Source: Candolleomyces eurysporus (lineage: Eukaryota; Basidiomycota; Agaricomycetes; Agaricales; Psathyrellaceae). Taken from it: a DNA stretch of 64,000 nt. Numbering within the stretch: the stretch's first letter is position 1; the number at the start of each line of letters is the position of its first letter. Below are positions 37,961-49,246 of the stretch, in pieces. The DNA is taken from the NCBI GenBank assembly GCA_027579435.1, contig JANBPK010000747.1:22286-86285 (forward strand), read 5' to 3'. A program made the translations under genes and the position numbers. A model generated the notes under the pieces. It searched no databases and was not told where the DNA came from. It was given only the letters and a program-made list of their open reading frames with translations.

Positions 37961-38689
37961 GAGGTAGCCGTGTTTGCGGTGAAANCATGAATACGCGGAA
38001 CTTCTGGAGCTGACGGGTTCACATGGAGCGGCCCTTCCTTTATCCGCTGTCGTGGTCTTATTACAAGAACGCTTGACTTTACCTTGGGTGCGTATCACTT
38101 CTGAGACTGCCAGATTATCCATGATCTCACGCACAGAAACCCGGGCGCGTAGATAAAGTATCGCGAAGCATGGACGGAGGTGCACTGCGCGGTACCTAAA
38201 ATGCTCGCCCAGGGATGCCATCTCCCCCTTATATAGTTATGATTACAGGCCCTCTGAGCCTCAATACCTTTCCTCGAAGGACCCGACCGGCTCTAGTGGA
38301 TCGTGCGACGTATGGAGACGCGTATTTCAAATTATCCTCTCCATTCATGAGACAGCGGGAATCGCTGCGCTGGCTGATCCCGACAGTCTTTTCGCACTTC
38401 CTCATAGACTGTTACCAGAGAGTGAGAGATGCTGCGAGGTAACTCTAACTAAAGTGAGAAAGGACCTGGAGGCACGGATTCATGGCTTGACTCCATTTTC
38501 CACATTTATCAAAGCGGCTTATTGACTAATTGGTGATTCCTATCAATTGATTTAGTTGGCCTGTTGGATTGGTCTACCTCGACTGGGTCCATGGATTATA
38601 ACTCAACCAGAGAATTTTTTAACAGAGAACGTATGTCCCAACACTACATGTATCCATTTGGGGACCCATGCCGATGCCGTTTGACTTAG

Positions 38690-39085
38690 GAACAATTGCC
38701 GCTGGATGTGTATGCCAGGCGCGTTCCCTGATCCCTTTGGTCATCTTTAAGTAATGTCTCATGCAATAAGGTCAGGCCCGCTACCTATATTGGAAGACGG
38801 CAAGCTCAATGCAGCATTGACCCTTGGCCCACATGCACCACGCTCGCCGATAAGGGAAGGCTTAAACACTCGAATCGCGAATTTCTGATGCACCAACGTA
38901 GCTAAGATCACAGAATGTTACGAGATGGTTTATAGACATGTCAGGAGGCGTTTAACGTGCATAATTTCTCTTAGAATCAAACCCCCAAGTCGGTTGTTCT
39001 CCCAAGGTAATGCGCCGCCACACTCTATCAAGTGTGAAGTAAAACCGGGTTGCGAGCTTGAGGATCCGTAGCAAAACCAAATTCG
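38690..39085 (-). repeat. Repeat block W, copy 1
   Basis: One of three copies (others at about 42240-42640 and 47500-47900, opposite orientation). Shared landmarks are CAGAATGTTACGAGATGG and CAGGCGTGTTCCCTGATCCC with small changes. A decayed open frame (PGVFPDPFGHLQV, then HAITWTR) runs through the copies but is broken here. Confidence 0.65.
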
Positions 39086-39960
39086 GTGTTCATGTGGATA
39101 AACCGGCCGATTAGATTTGAGTAACTCGAACCCAGAGGTCCCGGGACGAGTCTTCAACTGTATGTTACCTTGAATGAAGTTGAATGAATTGAGTAGGGCT
39201 AACACATCAGACTCCGATTGAAGGAAGGATAAATTCTGATTTTTTGCAAGCTGCGTTGTGCAAAGCGAGTCCGGGCTGCTCTTTATTGGTTCAAAGGGCA
39301 GAACACTTAACTATCGCAGCTTCAAATCTGCGAGTTGACGTGATAGTCGGTGTGGGGAACTATTCGGAGCTTGAGAAGTGGTGGTTGAATCAGCGGAAGC
39401 GCGAAGCACGGAAGTGAATTGTCATAAAGAACGGCTTTTTATCGATCTAGGCGCTGTTCATGTCGTCACTGCAACTGGAAAACAATACCTAATATTGCAG
39501 CGGTATGTGAGAATATACGAAAAGATATACGAATTCATCTAAATATGGCATTTCGGTATGCCTTTCAGTACAGCTTCAACATAATATCGATGCAGGTATG
39601 TTTGCTGGTACCCTGGGTGGAGGTAAAAGACAGGATTCAGGCGGCTTCTGATCATATGTTCCGAGCCCAACGGAGTGCAGAAGGACCGACAGCTTCTCGT
39701 GGCAATCGAGCGCACAGGGGAGAGTGACAAGGATCTAGTCCTCAGAGACTATAGTCGGCGATTTCCACTAACCTTTGGAGTTGTGATCAAGACCATTGAT
39801 GTAATCTATTTGCTGTGCCGCTTTCCGAGAATGCGTAATGCAGGTAGTAACGGGACAGGTCCTGATTGGGACCTGGCGCCGTTCTTATATGATATACGAG
39901 CGCGAATGCATTGAAAGCCAAATGCAAATTCATGTCCTAATTGAGTATTCTCATCCTCTG
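39086..39960 (+). repeat. Repeat block Y, left copy
   Basis: Matches about 46590-47500 in inverted orientation. A frame with RVDVIVGVGNYSELEKWWLN is open for 72 codons in the right copy and broken in this one. Its end (39815-39950) is related to the end of block V. Confidence 0.65.
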
Positions 39961-40250
39961 AAAGCTCCAGAGCATCCGTTTAGCATTTGTGAAACTCAGG
40001 TTGGATGGCAGCAGCGAGGATTGCTGAACGGAGTTGCACGACTCTTCTCTGGTGAATAGAGCGCAGGCATCATGATGGGGACGAGAGGAGACGTTGCCAA
40101 ACCACTGAACTACAGCGCCATCCCTTATATAGCGAGGAGTCACGTAGGGGTTTACCTCACAAGACGTAGTACACAAAAGTGGCGAAATAAAGTAAAATCA
40201 AGGACAGCTCGAGGTTAAAGTTGATTGTTGTCTGACTCCAGGAGATTAAA
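39961..40250 (+). repeat. Repeat block Z, left copy, with tRNA-like A box
   Basis: Matches about 45515-45785 in inverted orientation. On the minus strand it contains TAGTTCAGTGGTTTGGCAAC, resembling a tRNA D-arm or pol III A box, with TATATAAGG just upstream. Confidence 0.6.
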
Positions 40251-41148
40251 CTCCGATGCAATATATGGGATCGCTCTTCCTTGGAGTCTCAGTCCATTTT
40301 GGTTGAGATGTTCAACTGCGCACAAGGATATTCTCAAGCTTGAGTTCTCTTCACGTTGAAGGGTGACCTAGACAAAGTTGAAAAAAAAANGAACGTACGT
40401 GATTGACGATATGGTAAGAATCAAAATCGCTGCAAATCGGATTGTGACCTAAGCTGGAACTTGTAGCGGGTACGTATCGAAGGGTGATTCGAAGGTTCGG
40501 CGTTGGAAAGTGTGCTCTGGTAGGAAAGGGAGGAGTCCGCATAATATATTTGATGATCGTCGATTCCGACCTGTTCATAGTGAGCCTTGCAGTATACGTA
40601 CAACCAGTGCTGCACCGGCTAGCTAGGGGGTGAGATTATTGCTGGAGCCGTGCAATCTGCTCAAGCATGGTCATCCAAAACAACGACAGCATGCTGAGGC
40701 TTTTGGAACGACAATTGAGAGGGAAGCGAAGATGATTTGCAACACCATGAGAGGAGGATGAAGAACGGAATAGCCTGCCCTTCTTCACAAAACTCCCGAA
40801 GTATTTTTGTGCCCTCCTCGGTTTTCCGCCCAGTACCGTTGACGCTGTACCCGTTTTCAACAAGGTTGTGGACGACCCAGATGGGTATGCACCCGTTGGC
40901 ACCTGTATGCGTCGTCGGTATTCTGTGTGCTCTGCTCACCACTGTTTTGAGTCGCCATGCTGATAGCTGAACACCTTGTCCGCGCCGTGCAGTTCGCTTA
41001 ATCGGTCGGACACCGCCAAAGTATAGAAACACAACTACAGAGTCCATACGACGCATTCACAGTACTATACATCAACAGACATATATCGCTAGCAAGCCCG
41101 CATTGAGGGCCTTGAATTCATACATTTGACTGTTTGACAACCCGTCAC

Positions 41149-41802
41149 CTAAGCAGCAGCAGCCTGGGTCCTGAGAGCAGCGACATCACCCTTCTTGAGG
41201 GCCCCGTAAACCGCTTCCTTGTTGGCCTCGGTGATCTTGGCGACCTGTTCTTTGCCGGTCTCGTCGACGAATCCGAAGCTGTCGGGTTCGACGCAGTCGG
41301 TAGAGCTGGATTCGGAAGCAGCAGCCGCAATACGGGAGCTGCTACGCCAATTCCCGGAGAGCACTATTAGCGTGATAAGAAATCCAATGGTAAGTGCATT
41401 GATCAACGAGACTACTCCGGTAGTAGTAACGTACTAGCGAAGCTTCCAGGGACGCATCCGGAAGAAGAGCTTCGGACCGAGAGAGGCGGCTGGCAGTTTT
41501 GGCCTCCCCAGCCGGAGAAGTCACTGTATCGTTGTCAGCAAGAGATCGAATAAGAAAACGAGATACGATGAAATGACGAAGAGGAAGACTCACGCCACCC
41601 CAGCGGTGCTGGTCAGCTGGATCGAGGCAGCAGGGCTCGAGGACGAGAAGCAGCAAACTCCAGCAGGGAGATTGCCACACTGGAGGAAGCCCCCAGAGCA
41701 GTTGGGAGTGGGCCAGAAGCGCATGTCGAGAGCCGACACCAATGCGACGCTCTGGAGCAGAACGGCGGTAGTGGCCATAGTGACTGCTGAGATGAACTTC
41801 AT
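41149..41802 (-). CDS. Cysteine-rich small secreted protein, copy A
   Basis: Three exons encode 170 residues. A signal peptide (MKFISAVTMATTAVLLQSVA) probably cleaves near SALDMRFW. The mature part has seven Cys (about 35, 42, 50, 51, 80, 93, 123), including NCSGGFLQCGNLPAGVCC and NCQPPLSVRSSSSGCV. The tail is an Ala/Ser-rich stretch with a predicted helix KITEANKEAVYGALKKGD. Exon 1 ends GVA, exon 2 starts DFSGWGGQNC, exon 3 starts near LSGNWRSSS. I do not recognise the family; it has the look of a secreted effector-like or hydrophobin-unrelated cell-surface protein, but no function is claimed. A TATA box lies at 41916-41922. An odd Cys number leaves one free or inter-chain Cys. Confidence 0.82.
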
Positions 41803-41915
41803 TTTCTCGGCTTGAGTTGAGAGTGTTGAGTAGTGGAAGTTGGCGTTGAAGAGTAAGACAGTAGAACAACTGGGAGTGAGCGATGTCTTGTCTTTTTCCT
41901 TCATTTCGAGCTGGC

Positions 41916-41922
41916 ATTTATA
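41916..41922 (-). promoter_or_regulatory. TATA box of secreted-protein copy A
   Basis: TATAAAT on the minus strand, 114 bp before the start codon, in the same place in all three copies. Confidence 0.65.
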
Positions 41923-42078
41923 CTCCTCGCACCTCTTTTTACATCTCAGCATTAGCGCTGAATCTTGTATCTGTGAAAATAGCACAAGTTAATTTTGTCA
42001 GAGAATACTTCGCCCCCACACGTTTCTCTAATGGGATACTCATTTCGCCTTTGTAGCATATGGTAGCTTGACAAATCC

Positions 42079-42104
42079 CACTCATTTGATCCACGATGAG
42101 CGGT
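42079..42104 (-). promoter_or_regulatory. Conserved upstream element of secreted-protein copy A
   Basis: Contains CTCATCGTGGATCAAATG on the minus strand, about 280 bp before the start codon. The same element precedes copies B and C and occurs once without a gene at 45908. Confidence 0.55.
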
Positions 42105-42239
42105 GGAGTTTATTTAACGCTAGCTGTGCATAAACCGCGTCTTCTGGTATCAACCATGGGAAACGACCTGTTTTGAGAGAGATGACGCAGAAGCACCGCA
42201 ACGGTAACTGACAAAAATACTAGGCTTGCCCAACTCTGA

Positions 42240-42640
42240 TCACACTTCACACTTCATAGAGTGCGGCGGTGCATTACATTACCTCGGAAGAATAACCGAA
42301 TTGGGTTTTAAACGCCTCCAGACATGTCTATAAGCCATCTCATAACATTCTGTGACCTTAGCTACGTTGGTGTACCAGAAATTCGCGATTCGAGTGTTCG
42401 AGCCTTCCATCATCGGCGAGCGCGATGCATGTGGACAAAGGGTCAATGCTGCATCGAGCTTGCCGTCTTCCAATATATGTATCGGTTCTGGCCGTATACA
42501 ATTCAAGATGTGCAAAGCGATATAGTCGGCTCTAGTCCAGGTTATCGCATGAGACACTACTTGGAGATGACCAAAGGGATCAGGGAACACGCCTGGCATA
42601 CAGCAATTGTTCCTAACCTTTAGCGGCTGTTGGCAAGTCT
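42240..42640 (+). repeat. Repeat block W, copy 2
   Basis: Copy with the longest open frame: on the minus strand 131 codons at 42279-42674, including PGVFPDPFGHLQVVSHAITW. In the other two copies the same frame is broken, so coding is doubtful. Confidence 0.65.
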
Positions 42641-42799
42641 CACTGCCGTTCGGCGTACGAAGTGGACGTACCAACTTGGGTTGTATGCTGGCGTGGAACG
42701 GTGACTATTGGTGGCAGGTGGTGGAGGCGCTTTCGGTGTCTGGTGGTTGGCGGTGTCTCTCGCCGAGCAATGCCGAGTGGTGGCGAACTTTCTGGCTCC

Positions 42800-43560
42800 G
42801 GGTATTGCTTCTTGCAATTGAGGGCAGCAGCGTTGAGAAGGCGTTTTTCACACTCCGCCGCTTACATCGTTGGTACCTCCTCCCAATTTGGGTGTGAGTG
42901 GTGTGTGGTGTTGAGACGACTCTGAAGCCCGGAGTACACAGTGCGCCTACGATGACATAAAAACGGTGTTGAATAGATCAGGGGACGGCTTATGTGTTGG
43001 ATATAGAGCACACGACTTAAGCTGGAGGTGGTAATTGCCGTTAGAACCCATATGCTCTGGGTTCAAAGGGGGCGGGGAAGAGCCGACGGGCTTCTTTCTC
43101 CTGACAGCCGTGCGCATATGAGGGAGCGACGAAAGCCCAGCTTACAGTGACAGCGCTCGGTGATTTTTATGGACCTCCGGGTGTATGTTCAAGCTCAAGC
43201 TCATCGACATATCCCGTTTGGGATGCCGTTCTCCGAGGATGTGTCAGAGCGAACTCTTTGAAAGTCAAATTCGAATTCGGGTCCTAATTGAGGAGTTTGA
43301 GCCGCTTAACGCCACTTCAAGTGATTTCTACGACCCTTTGGGGTTGTGCTCAAGTCCATTGATGCATCCTATTCGTTGTGCCGCGTTCCGAGAATGTGTA
43401 AGATGAGTAGTAACGGCACAGGTCCTGATTGGGACCTGGCGCCGTTATGATATGTAGATGCGAATGCATTGAAAGTCAAATTCAAATTCATGTCCTAGTT
43501 GAGTAGTGCGAGTCGCTCGACGTCACCTCAAGTTATAACCCTCGTCTGCAGCACCTGGGC
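42800..43560 (+). repeat. Repeat block V, copy 1
   Basis: Direct repeat of 48237-49030. No open frame is conserved between copies. Between W and V this copy has a G-rich ~100 bp where the other copy carries the MITE-like insertion. Confidence 0.7.
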
Positions 43561-43627
43561 TAATCGAGTTACTCATTAATCTCACAGTAAGGCACTGAGA
43601 GTACTTGGAGACTCTGAAATAANCTCC

Positions 43628-43653
43628 ACCGCTCATCGTGGATCAAACGAGTG
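43628..43653 (+). promoter_or_regulatory. Conserved upstream element of secreted-protein copy B
   Basis: Contains CTCATCGTGGATCAAACG, about 300 bp upstream of the start codon, matching the element of copies A and C. Confidence 0.55.
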
Positions 43654-43809
43654 CGCTTTGTCAAGCTACCATATGCTACAAAGGCGAAATGAGTATCCCA
43701 TTAGAGAAACGTGTGGGGGCGAAGTATTCTCTGACAAAATTAACTTGTGCTATTTTCACAGATACAAGATTCAGCGCTAATGCTGAGATGTAAAAAGAGG
43801 TGCGAGGAG

Positions 43810-43816
43810 TATAAAT
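43810..43816 (+). promoter_or_regulatory. TATA box of secreted-protein copy B
   Basis: TATAAAT, 114-120 bp upstream of the ATG. Confidence 0.65.
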
Positions 43817-43929
43817 GCCAGCTCGAAATGAAGGAAAAAGACAAGACATCGCTCACTCCCAGTTGTTCTACTGTCTTACTCTTCAACGCCAACTTCCACT
43901 ACTCAACACTCTCAACTCAAGCCGAGAAA

Positions 43930-44589
43930 ATGAAGTTCATCTCAGCAGTCACTATGGCCACTACCGCCGTTCTGCTCCAGAGCGTCGCATTGGTGTCGGC
44001 TCTCGACATGCGCTTCTGGCCCACTCCCAACTGCTCTGGGGGCTTCCTCCAGTGTGGCAATCTCCCTGCTGGAGTTTGCTGCTTCTCGTCCTCGAGCCCT
44101 GCTGCCTCGATCCAGCTGACCAGCACCGCTGGCGTGGCGTGAGTGTTCCTCTTCATCATATCATCGTATCTCGCTGTCTCGTTCGATCTCTTGCTGACAA
44201 CCGTGACGATACAGTGACTTCTCCGGCTGGGGAGGCCAAAACTGCCAGCCGCCTCTCTCAGTCCGAAGCTCTTCTTCCGGATGCGTCCCTGGAAGCTTCG
44301 CTAGTACGTTACCCCTATCTGAGTCGTCTCGTTGATTAAAAAACTGACCATTGGATTTCTTATCACGCTAATAGTGCTCTCCGGGAATTGGCGTAGCAGC
44401 TCCCGTATTGCCGCTGCTGCTTCCGAATCCAGCGCCACCGACTGCGTCGAACCCGACAGCTTCGGATTCGTCGACGAGACCGGCAAAGAACAGGTCGCCA
44501 AGATTACCGAGGCCAACAAGGAAGCAGTGTACGGGGCCCTCAAGAAGGGTGATGTTGCTGCTCTCAGGACCCAGGCGGCTGCTGCTTAG
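43930..44589 (+). CDS. Cysteine-rich small secreted protein, copy B
   Basis: Same three-exon gene as copy A: identical signal peptide, identical Cys pattern and the same KITEANKEAVYGALKKGD tail. Where copy A has SESSSTDC this copy has SESSATDC. The first intron is 6 nt longer than in the other copies. Promoter, 5' leader and 3' flank are almost the same. No inactivating change is seen, so the copy should be expressed. Near-identity even in introns points to recent duplication or gene conversion. Confidence 0.82.
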
Positions 44590-45514
44590 GTGGCGGGTTG
44601 TCAAACAGTCAAATGTATGAATTCAAGGCCCTCAATGTGGGCTTGCTAGCGATATATGTCTTTTGATGTATAGTATTGTGAATGCGTCGTATGGACTCTG
44701 TGGTTGTGTTTCTATACTTTGGGGGTGTCCGAGCGATTAAGCGGACTGCACGGCGCGGACAGGGTGTTCAGCGATCAGCATGGCGACTCAAAACAGTGAT
44801 GAGTAGAGCACACAGAATACCGACGACGCATACAGGTGCCAACGGCTGCATACCCCTCTGGGCCGTCCACAACATTGTTGAAAAGGGGTACAGCGTCCAC
44901 GATACTGTGCGGAAAGCCGACAAGGGCACAAAAATACCCCGGGAGTCATGTCAAGAAGGGCGGGCTATCCTGTTCTTCATTCTCCTCTCATTGTGTTGGA
45001 AATCATCCTCGCTTCCATCTCTCAATCGTCGTTCTAACAGCCTCAGCATGCTGTGAGTGTTTTGGATGACCATGCTTAAGCACACTGCACGGCTCCAGCG
45101 ATAATCTCGCCCCCTAGCTAGCCGGCGCAGCACTGGTCGTACGTATACTGCAAGGCTCAACCGTGGTGGATATCGTTCGACTCGACGATTATCAAATATA
45201 TCATGCGGACTTCTCTCTTTCCTACTACGGCACACTTTCCAACGCCGAACCTTCGAATCACCTTTCGATACGTACCCGCTACAAGCTCGAGCTGAGGTCA
45301 CAATCCGATTTGCAGCGATTTTGATTCTCACCATATCGTCAATCACGTACGTTCTTTTTTTTCAACTTTGTCTGGGTCAACCTTCAACGTATAGAGAACT
45401 CAGGCTTGAGAATTTCCTTGTGCGCAGTTAAACATCATAACCAAAAATCGACTGAGACTAAAAGGAAAAGCAATTCCATACATTGCAACGAAGTTTACTC
45501 TCCCGGAGTCAGAC

Positions 45515-45785
45515 TACAATCAATGTTAACCTCGAGCTGTCCTTGGTTTTATTTTATTTCGCCACTTTTGTGTCTTACGTCTTGTGAGGTAAATCGCTAC
45601 GTGACTCCTCGCTGTAGCTCAGTGGTTTGGCAACGTCTCCTCTCGTCCCCATCATGATGCCTGTGCTCTATTCACCAGAGAAGAAGTCGTGCAACTCCGT
45701 TCAGCAACCTTCACTGCTGCCATGCAACCTGAGTTTCACAAATGCTAGACGGATGCTCTGGAGTTTTCAGAGGATGAGAGCCTTC
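45515..45785 (-). repeat. Repeat block Z, right copy
   Basis: Inverted match of 39961-40250. On the plus strand it has TAGCTCAGTGGTTTGGCAAC (A-box-like). Relative to the left copy it lacks about 17 bp, including the TATATAAGG. Confidence 0.6.
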
Positions 45786-45907
45786 GAAATGGGCAGTTCT
45801 GTGATCTCGGAGGTGTCCCTGCTGCGTCTTTATGATCATGACGAGTGTTTGTAAGGTTGTGTGTGTGAGCACATTTTCTCCTTCTTTTTTCTGATTGCTT
45901 TCATCTA

Positions 45908-45933
45908 CACTCATTTGATCCACGGTGAGCGGT
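45908..45933 (-). promoter_or_regulatory. Orphan copy of the secreted-protein upstream element
   Basis: Contains CTCACCGTGGATCAAATG on the minus strand, the same element found about 300 bp upstream of all three secreted-protein genes. No such gene follows it, and blocks X and Z flank it. Probably left by rearrangement. Confidence 0.5.
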
Positions 45934-46009
45934 TCAGTCTTTTTCAGAGCGTTGTGAGAGAGAGTTCGATGTGAGAGGGAAGGATAAAGAGGTGAGAGGA
46001 GGGCTCGAG

Positions 46010-46490
46010 ACAACGATGGGACGATACCTGATCGCTCGAGGTGTGGGGGCGAAACGAGTGTATTTGGATAGTTCTAAATGCAGACGAGATCGATGACGAC
46101 GAGAGGCAAGAAGAATTATATCGAAAAGAATGCGAATACGAAATGACTGCTTGAGTCCGAATCGATGGAGGGGGAAAGGTAAGATGTCGGTCGAGAAGGT
46201 AAGATTAGTNGGGGGGGATCCGATGTCCTCTAAAATCCGTCTCTAGGGTATATGAGGTGTTCCGGTTTGTGTGTACACGCTTGGTGTACAAACAAAGTGC
46301 GAGTCCAATCGGACCTCGCCTAACAACCGCAATATCCTACGAATATTCGAGAACGGTCCGTGGAAATNAAAACCGTCCGTAAAAGGTGCGAAAGGGTCCT
46401 GAACAGGCGATGGAGTCAACTAAGCGAACCGAGAGACAATAGGGCGAGTGAACCGTTTCTCCGCTCAGAGTCGGGTCACTNCCCCACAGT
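46010..46490 (-). repeat. Repeat block X, right copy
   Basis: Inverted match of 37465-37960, with the TGTACAC palindrome at about 46271-46289. Also shares GTGTGGGGGCGAA (46038-46050) with the promoters of the secreted-protein genes. Confidence 0.7.
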
Positions 46491-46589
46491 GTCCAAGTAC
46501 TCCCAGTGCCTTGCTGTGAGATTAAAGAGTAAGTCGATTAGCCCTGGTGCTGCAGATGAGAGTGATAACTTGAGGTGGCGTCGAGCGAC

Positions 46590-47500
46590 TCGCACTACTC
46601 AATTAGGACATGAATTTGAATTTGACTTTCAATGCATATGCATTCGCGCTCGTATATCGTATTAGAACGGCGCCCGACCCCAATCAGGACCTGTGCCGTT
46701 ACTACCTGCCTCACGCATTCTCGGAAAGCGGCACAGCTGGCAATAAGATACGCCAGTGGTCTTGATCATAACTCCAAAGGTTAGTGGAAGTCGCCGACTA
46801 TAGTCTCTGAGGGCCAGATCCCTGTCACTCCCCCCCTGTGCGCTCGATTGCCACGAGAAGCCGGTGTTCCTTCTGCACTCCGTTGAGCTCAGAGCATATG
46901 ATCAGAAGCAGGCCCGCATCCTATATTTTACCTCCACCCAGCGTACCAGCAAACATACCTGCGTCGATATTATGTTGAAGCTGTACTGAAAGGCATACCA
47001 AAATGCCATATTTAGATGAATTCGTATATCTTTTCGTATATTCTCATATACCGCTGCAAAAGGTATTGTTTTCCAGTTGCAGTGACGACATGAGCAGCGC
47101 CTAGATTGATAAAAAGCCGTTCTTTATGAAATTGTGGAGTCACTTCCGTGCTTCGCGCTTCAGGCTGATTCAACCACCACTTCTCAAGCTCCGAATAGTT
47201 CCCCACACCGACTATCACGTCAACTCGCATATTTTAAGCTGCGATAGTGAAGTGCTCTGCCCTCCGAACCAATAAAGACCGGCCCAGACTCGCTTTGCAC
47301 AACACAGCTTGCAAAAAATCAGAATTTATCCTTCCTTCAATCGGAGCCTGGTGTGTTGTCCTACTCAATCCATTCAACTTCAATCAAGGTAACATATAGT
47401 CGAAGATTCGTCACGGGACCTCTGGGTCCGGGCTACTCAAATCTAATGGACCAGTGTATTCACATGAGCACCGAATTTGGTTTTGCTACCGAACCCAGAG
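46590..47500 (-). repeat. Repeat block Y, right copy
   Basis: Inverted match of 39086-39960. Carries the longer version of the frame RVDVIVGVGNYSELEKWWLN (47012-47230, minus). Family unknown. Confidence 0.65.
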
Positions 47501-47900
47501 CTCGCATCTCGGTTTACTTCACACTTGATAGAGTGCGACGGCGCATTACCTTGGGAGAATAACCTACCTGGGAGTTTGATTCTAAGAGAAATTAAGCACA
47601 TTAAACGCCTCATGACATGTCTATAGACCATCTCATAACATTCTGTGATCTTAGCTACGTTGGTGTATCAGAGATTCGCGATTCGAGTGTCAATGCTGCA
47701 TTGAGCTTGCCATCTTCCAATATATGTATAAGGTCTGGCCTTATAATTCAAGATGTGCAAAGCGATATACTCAACTCTAGTCCAGGTTATCGCATGAGAC
47801 ATTACTTGGAGATGGCCAAAGGGATCAGGGAACACGCCTGGTATGCACATTCAGCGGCAATTGTTCCTAACTTTTACCGGCTGTTATTGCTGTTGAAAAG
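47500..47900 (+). repeat. Repeat block W, copy 3
   Basis: Direct match of 42240-42640 with the reading frame interrupted. Followed by the insertion at 47972. Confidence 0.65.
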
Positions 47901-47971
47901 TCTCGCTGCCGTTCGGCGTGCCGAAGTGGAGATACCAACTTTGGTTGTATGCTGGCGTGGAAGGGTGGCTA

Positions 47972-48234
47972 CCATCGTCAACCCTTGGTTCGGAGGCCCT
48001 GGTTCGGTCAGTCACACAATGTCACGCTTCTTGGCTGGAGAGCGTGACGGGTGTGACAGTTGACCGAATTTCTTTTCTTTCAAAAGTTGGCTTTCTCCTC
48101 CGGAAAAAAAGGAATCTGAGGTGTCATAGATCGAATACAAGTGTAATAGCATGAGCCTTCGACTTTGGTGAAGAGAGCATGAAATGAGAAAGTGACCGAA
48201 TGAGGGGCCTGACCGAACCAAGGGTTGACGATGG
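47972..48234. mobile_element. MITE-like insertion with TA target duplication
   Basis: A 263-bp sequence whose ends are perfect inverted repeats for 22 bp, beginning CCATCGTCAACCCTTGGTTC and ending with its complement. Similarity of the ends continues less perfectly for about 20 bp more. It is flanked by TA on both sides (47970-47971 and 48235-48236), the target duplication of Tc1/mariner elements. No coding capacity. The matching place in the other W-V unit (about 42710-42805) does not contain it. The ends and TA are seen directly; the mariner assignment is inference. Confidence 0.78.
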
Positions 48235-48236
48235 TA

Positions 48237-49030
48237 TTGCTTCTTGCAATTGAGCACAGCAGCGTTGGGAAGGCGTTTTTCACACTCCGCTGCTCACATC
48301 GTTGGTACCTCCTCCCGATTCGGGTGTGAGTGGTGTATGGTGTTGAGTGAAGCCCGGAGTACGGAGTGCGTCTACGATGACATAAAAACGGTGCTGAATA
48401 GATCAGGGAACGGCTTATGTGTCGGATGTACAGCACGACTTAAGCTGGAGGTGGTAATTGCCGTTAAAACCCATATGCTCTGGGTTCAAAGGGGGCGGGG
48501 AAGAGCCGACGCGCTTCTTTCCCCTGACAGCCGTGCGCATAGGAGGGAGGGACAAAAGCTTAGCTTGCAGTGACAGCGCTCGGTGATTTTTATGGACCCC
48601 CGGGTGTATGTTCAAGCCCATCGACATATCCCGTTTAGGATGCCGTTCTCCGAGGATGTGTAAGAGCGAACTCTTTGAAAGTCAAATTCGAATTCGTGTC
48701 CTAATTGCGGAGTTTGAGCCGCTTAACGCCACTTCAAATGATCCCTACGACCCTTTGGGGTTGGTGCCATAGGGTTGTGCTCAATCCCATCGATGCATCC
48801 TGTTCTTTCTGCCGCGTTCCGAGAATGTGTAAGGTGGGTAGTAACGGCACAGGTCCTGGTTGGGGCCTGGCGCCGTTCTTATATAATATGTAAATGCGAA
48901 TACATTGAAAGTGAAATTAAAATCCATGTCCTAATCGAGTAGTGTGAATCGCTTGACGCCACCGCAGGTTATCGCTGTCATCTGCAGGACTTGACCTAAG
49001 TGACTTACTCTGTAATCTCACAACAAGAGC
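48237..49030 (+). repeat. Repeat block V, copy 2
   Basis: Direct match of 42800-43560, starting with TTGCTTCTTGCAATTGAG in both copies. Confidence 0.7.
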
Positions 49031-49063
49031 CTGATAGTACTCCGAGGTTCTGAAATAAACCGC

Positions 49064-49089
49064 ACCGCTCACCGTGGATCAAATGCGTG
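49064..49089 (+). promoter_or_regulatory. Conserved upstream element of secreted-protein copy C
   Basis: Contains CTCACCGTGGATCAAATG about 300 bp upstream of the start codon. Confidence 0.55.
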
Positions 49090-49246
49090 GGCTTTGTCAA
49101 GCTACCATATGCTACAAAGGCGAAATGAGTATCCCATTAGAGAAACGTGTGGGGGCGAAGTATTCTTTGACAAAATTAACTTGTGCTATTTTCACAAACA
49201 CAAGATTCACCGTTAAAGCTGAGATGTNAAAAAGACGTGCGAGGAG

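Larger units (their letters stand above)
40370..42125 (-). repeat. Secreted-protein repeat unit A
   Basis: Covers the gene, about 330 bp of promoter and about 700 bp of 3' flank. Inverted relative to units B (43600-45400) and C (49040-50490). Confidence 0.85.
43600..45400 (+). repeat. Secreted-protein repeat unit B
   Basis: Direct copy of unit C (49040-50490) and inverted copy of unit A. It extends further 3' with unit A (to about 45400) than with unit C, which loses similarity near 50490. Confidence 0.85.

Noticed and set aside
41145..41437. Open frames opposite the secreted-protein gene
   Set aside because: They are antisense shadows that recur in all three copies because the DNA is nearly identical.
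42279..42674. 131-codon minus-strand frame in block W as a gene
   Set aside because: The two other copies of the block break the frame, so coding selection is not supported.
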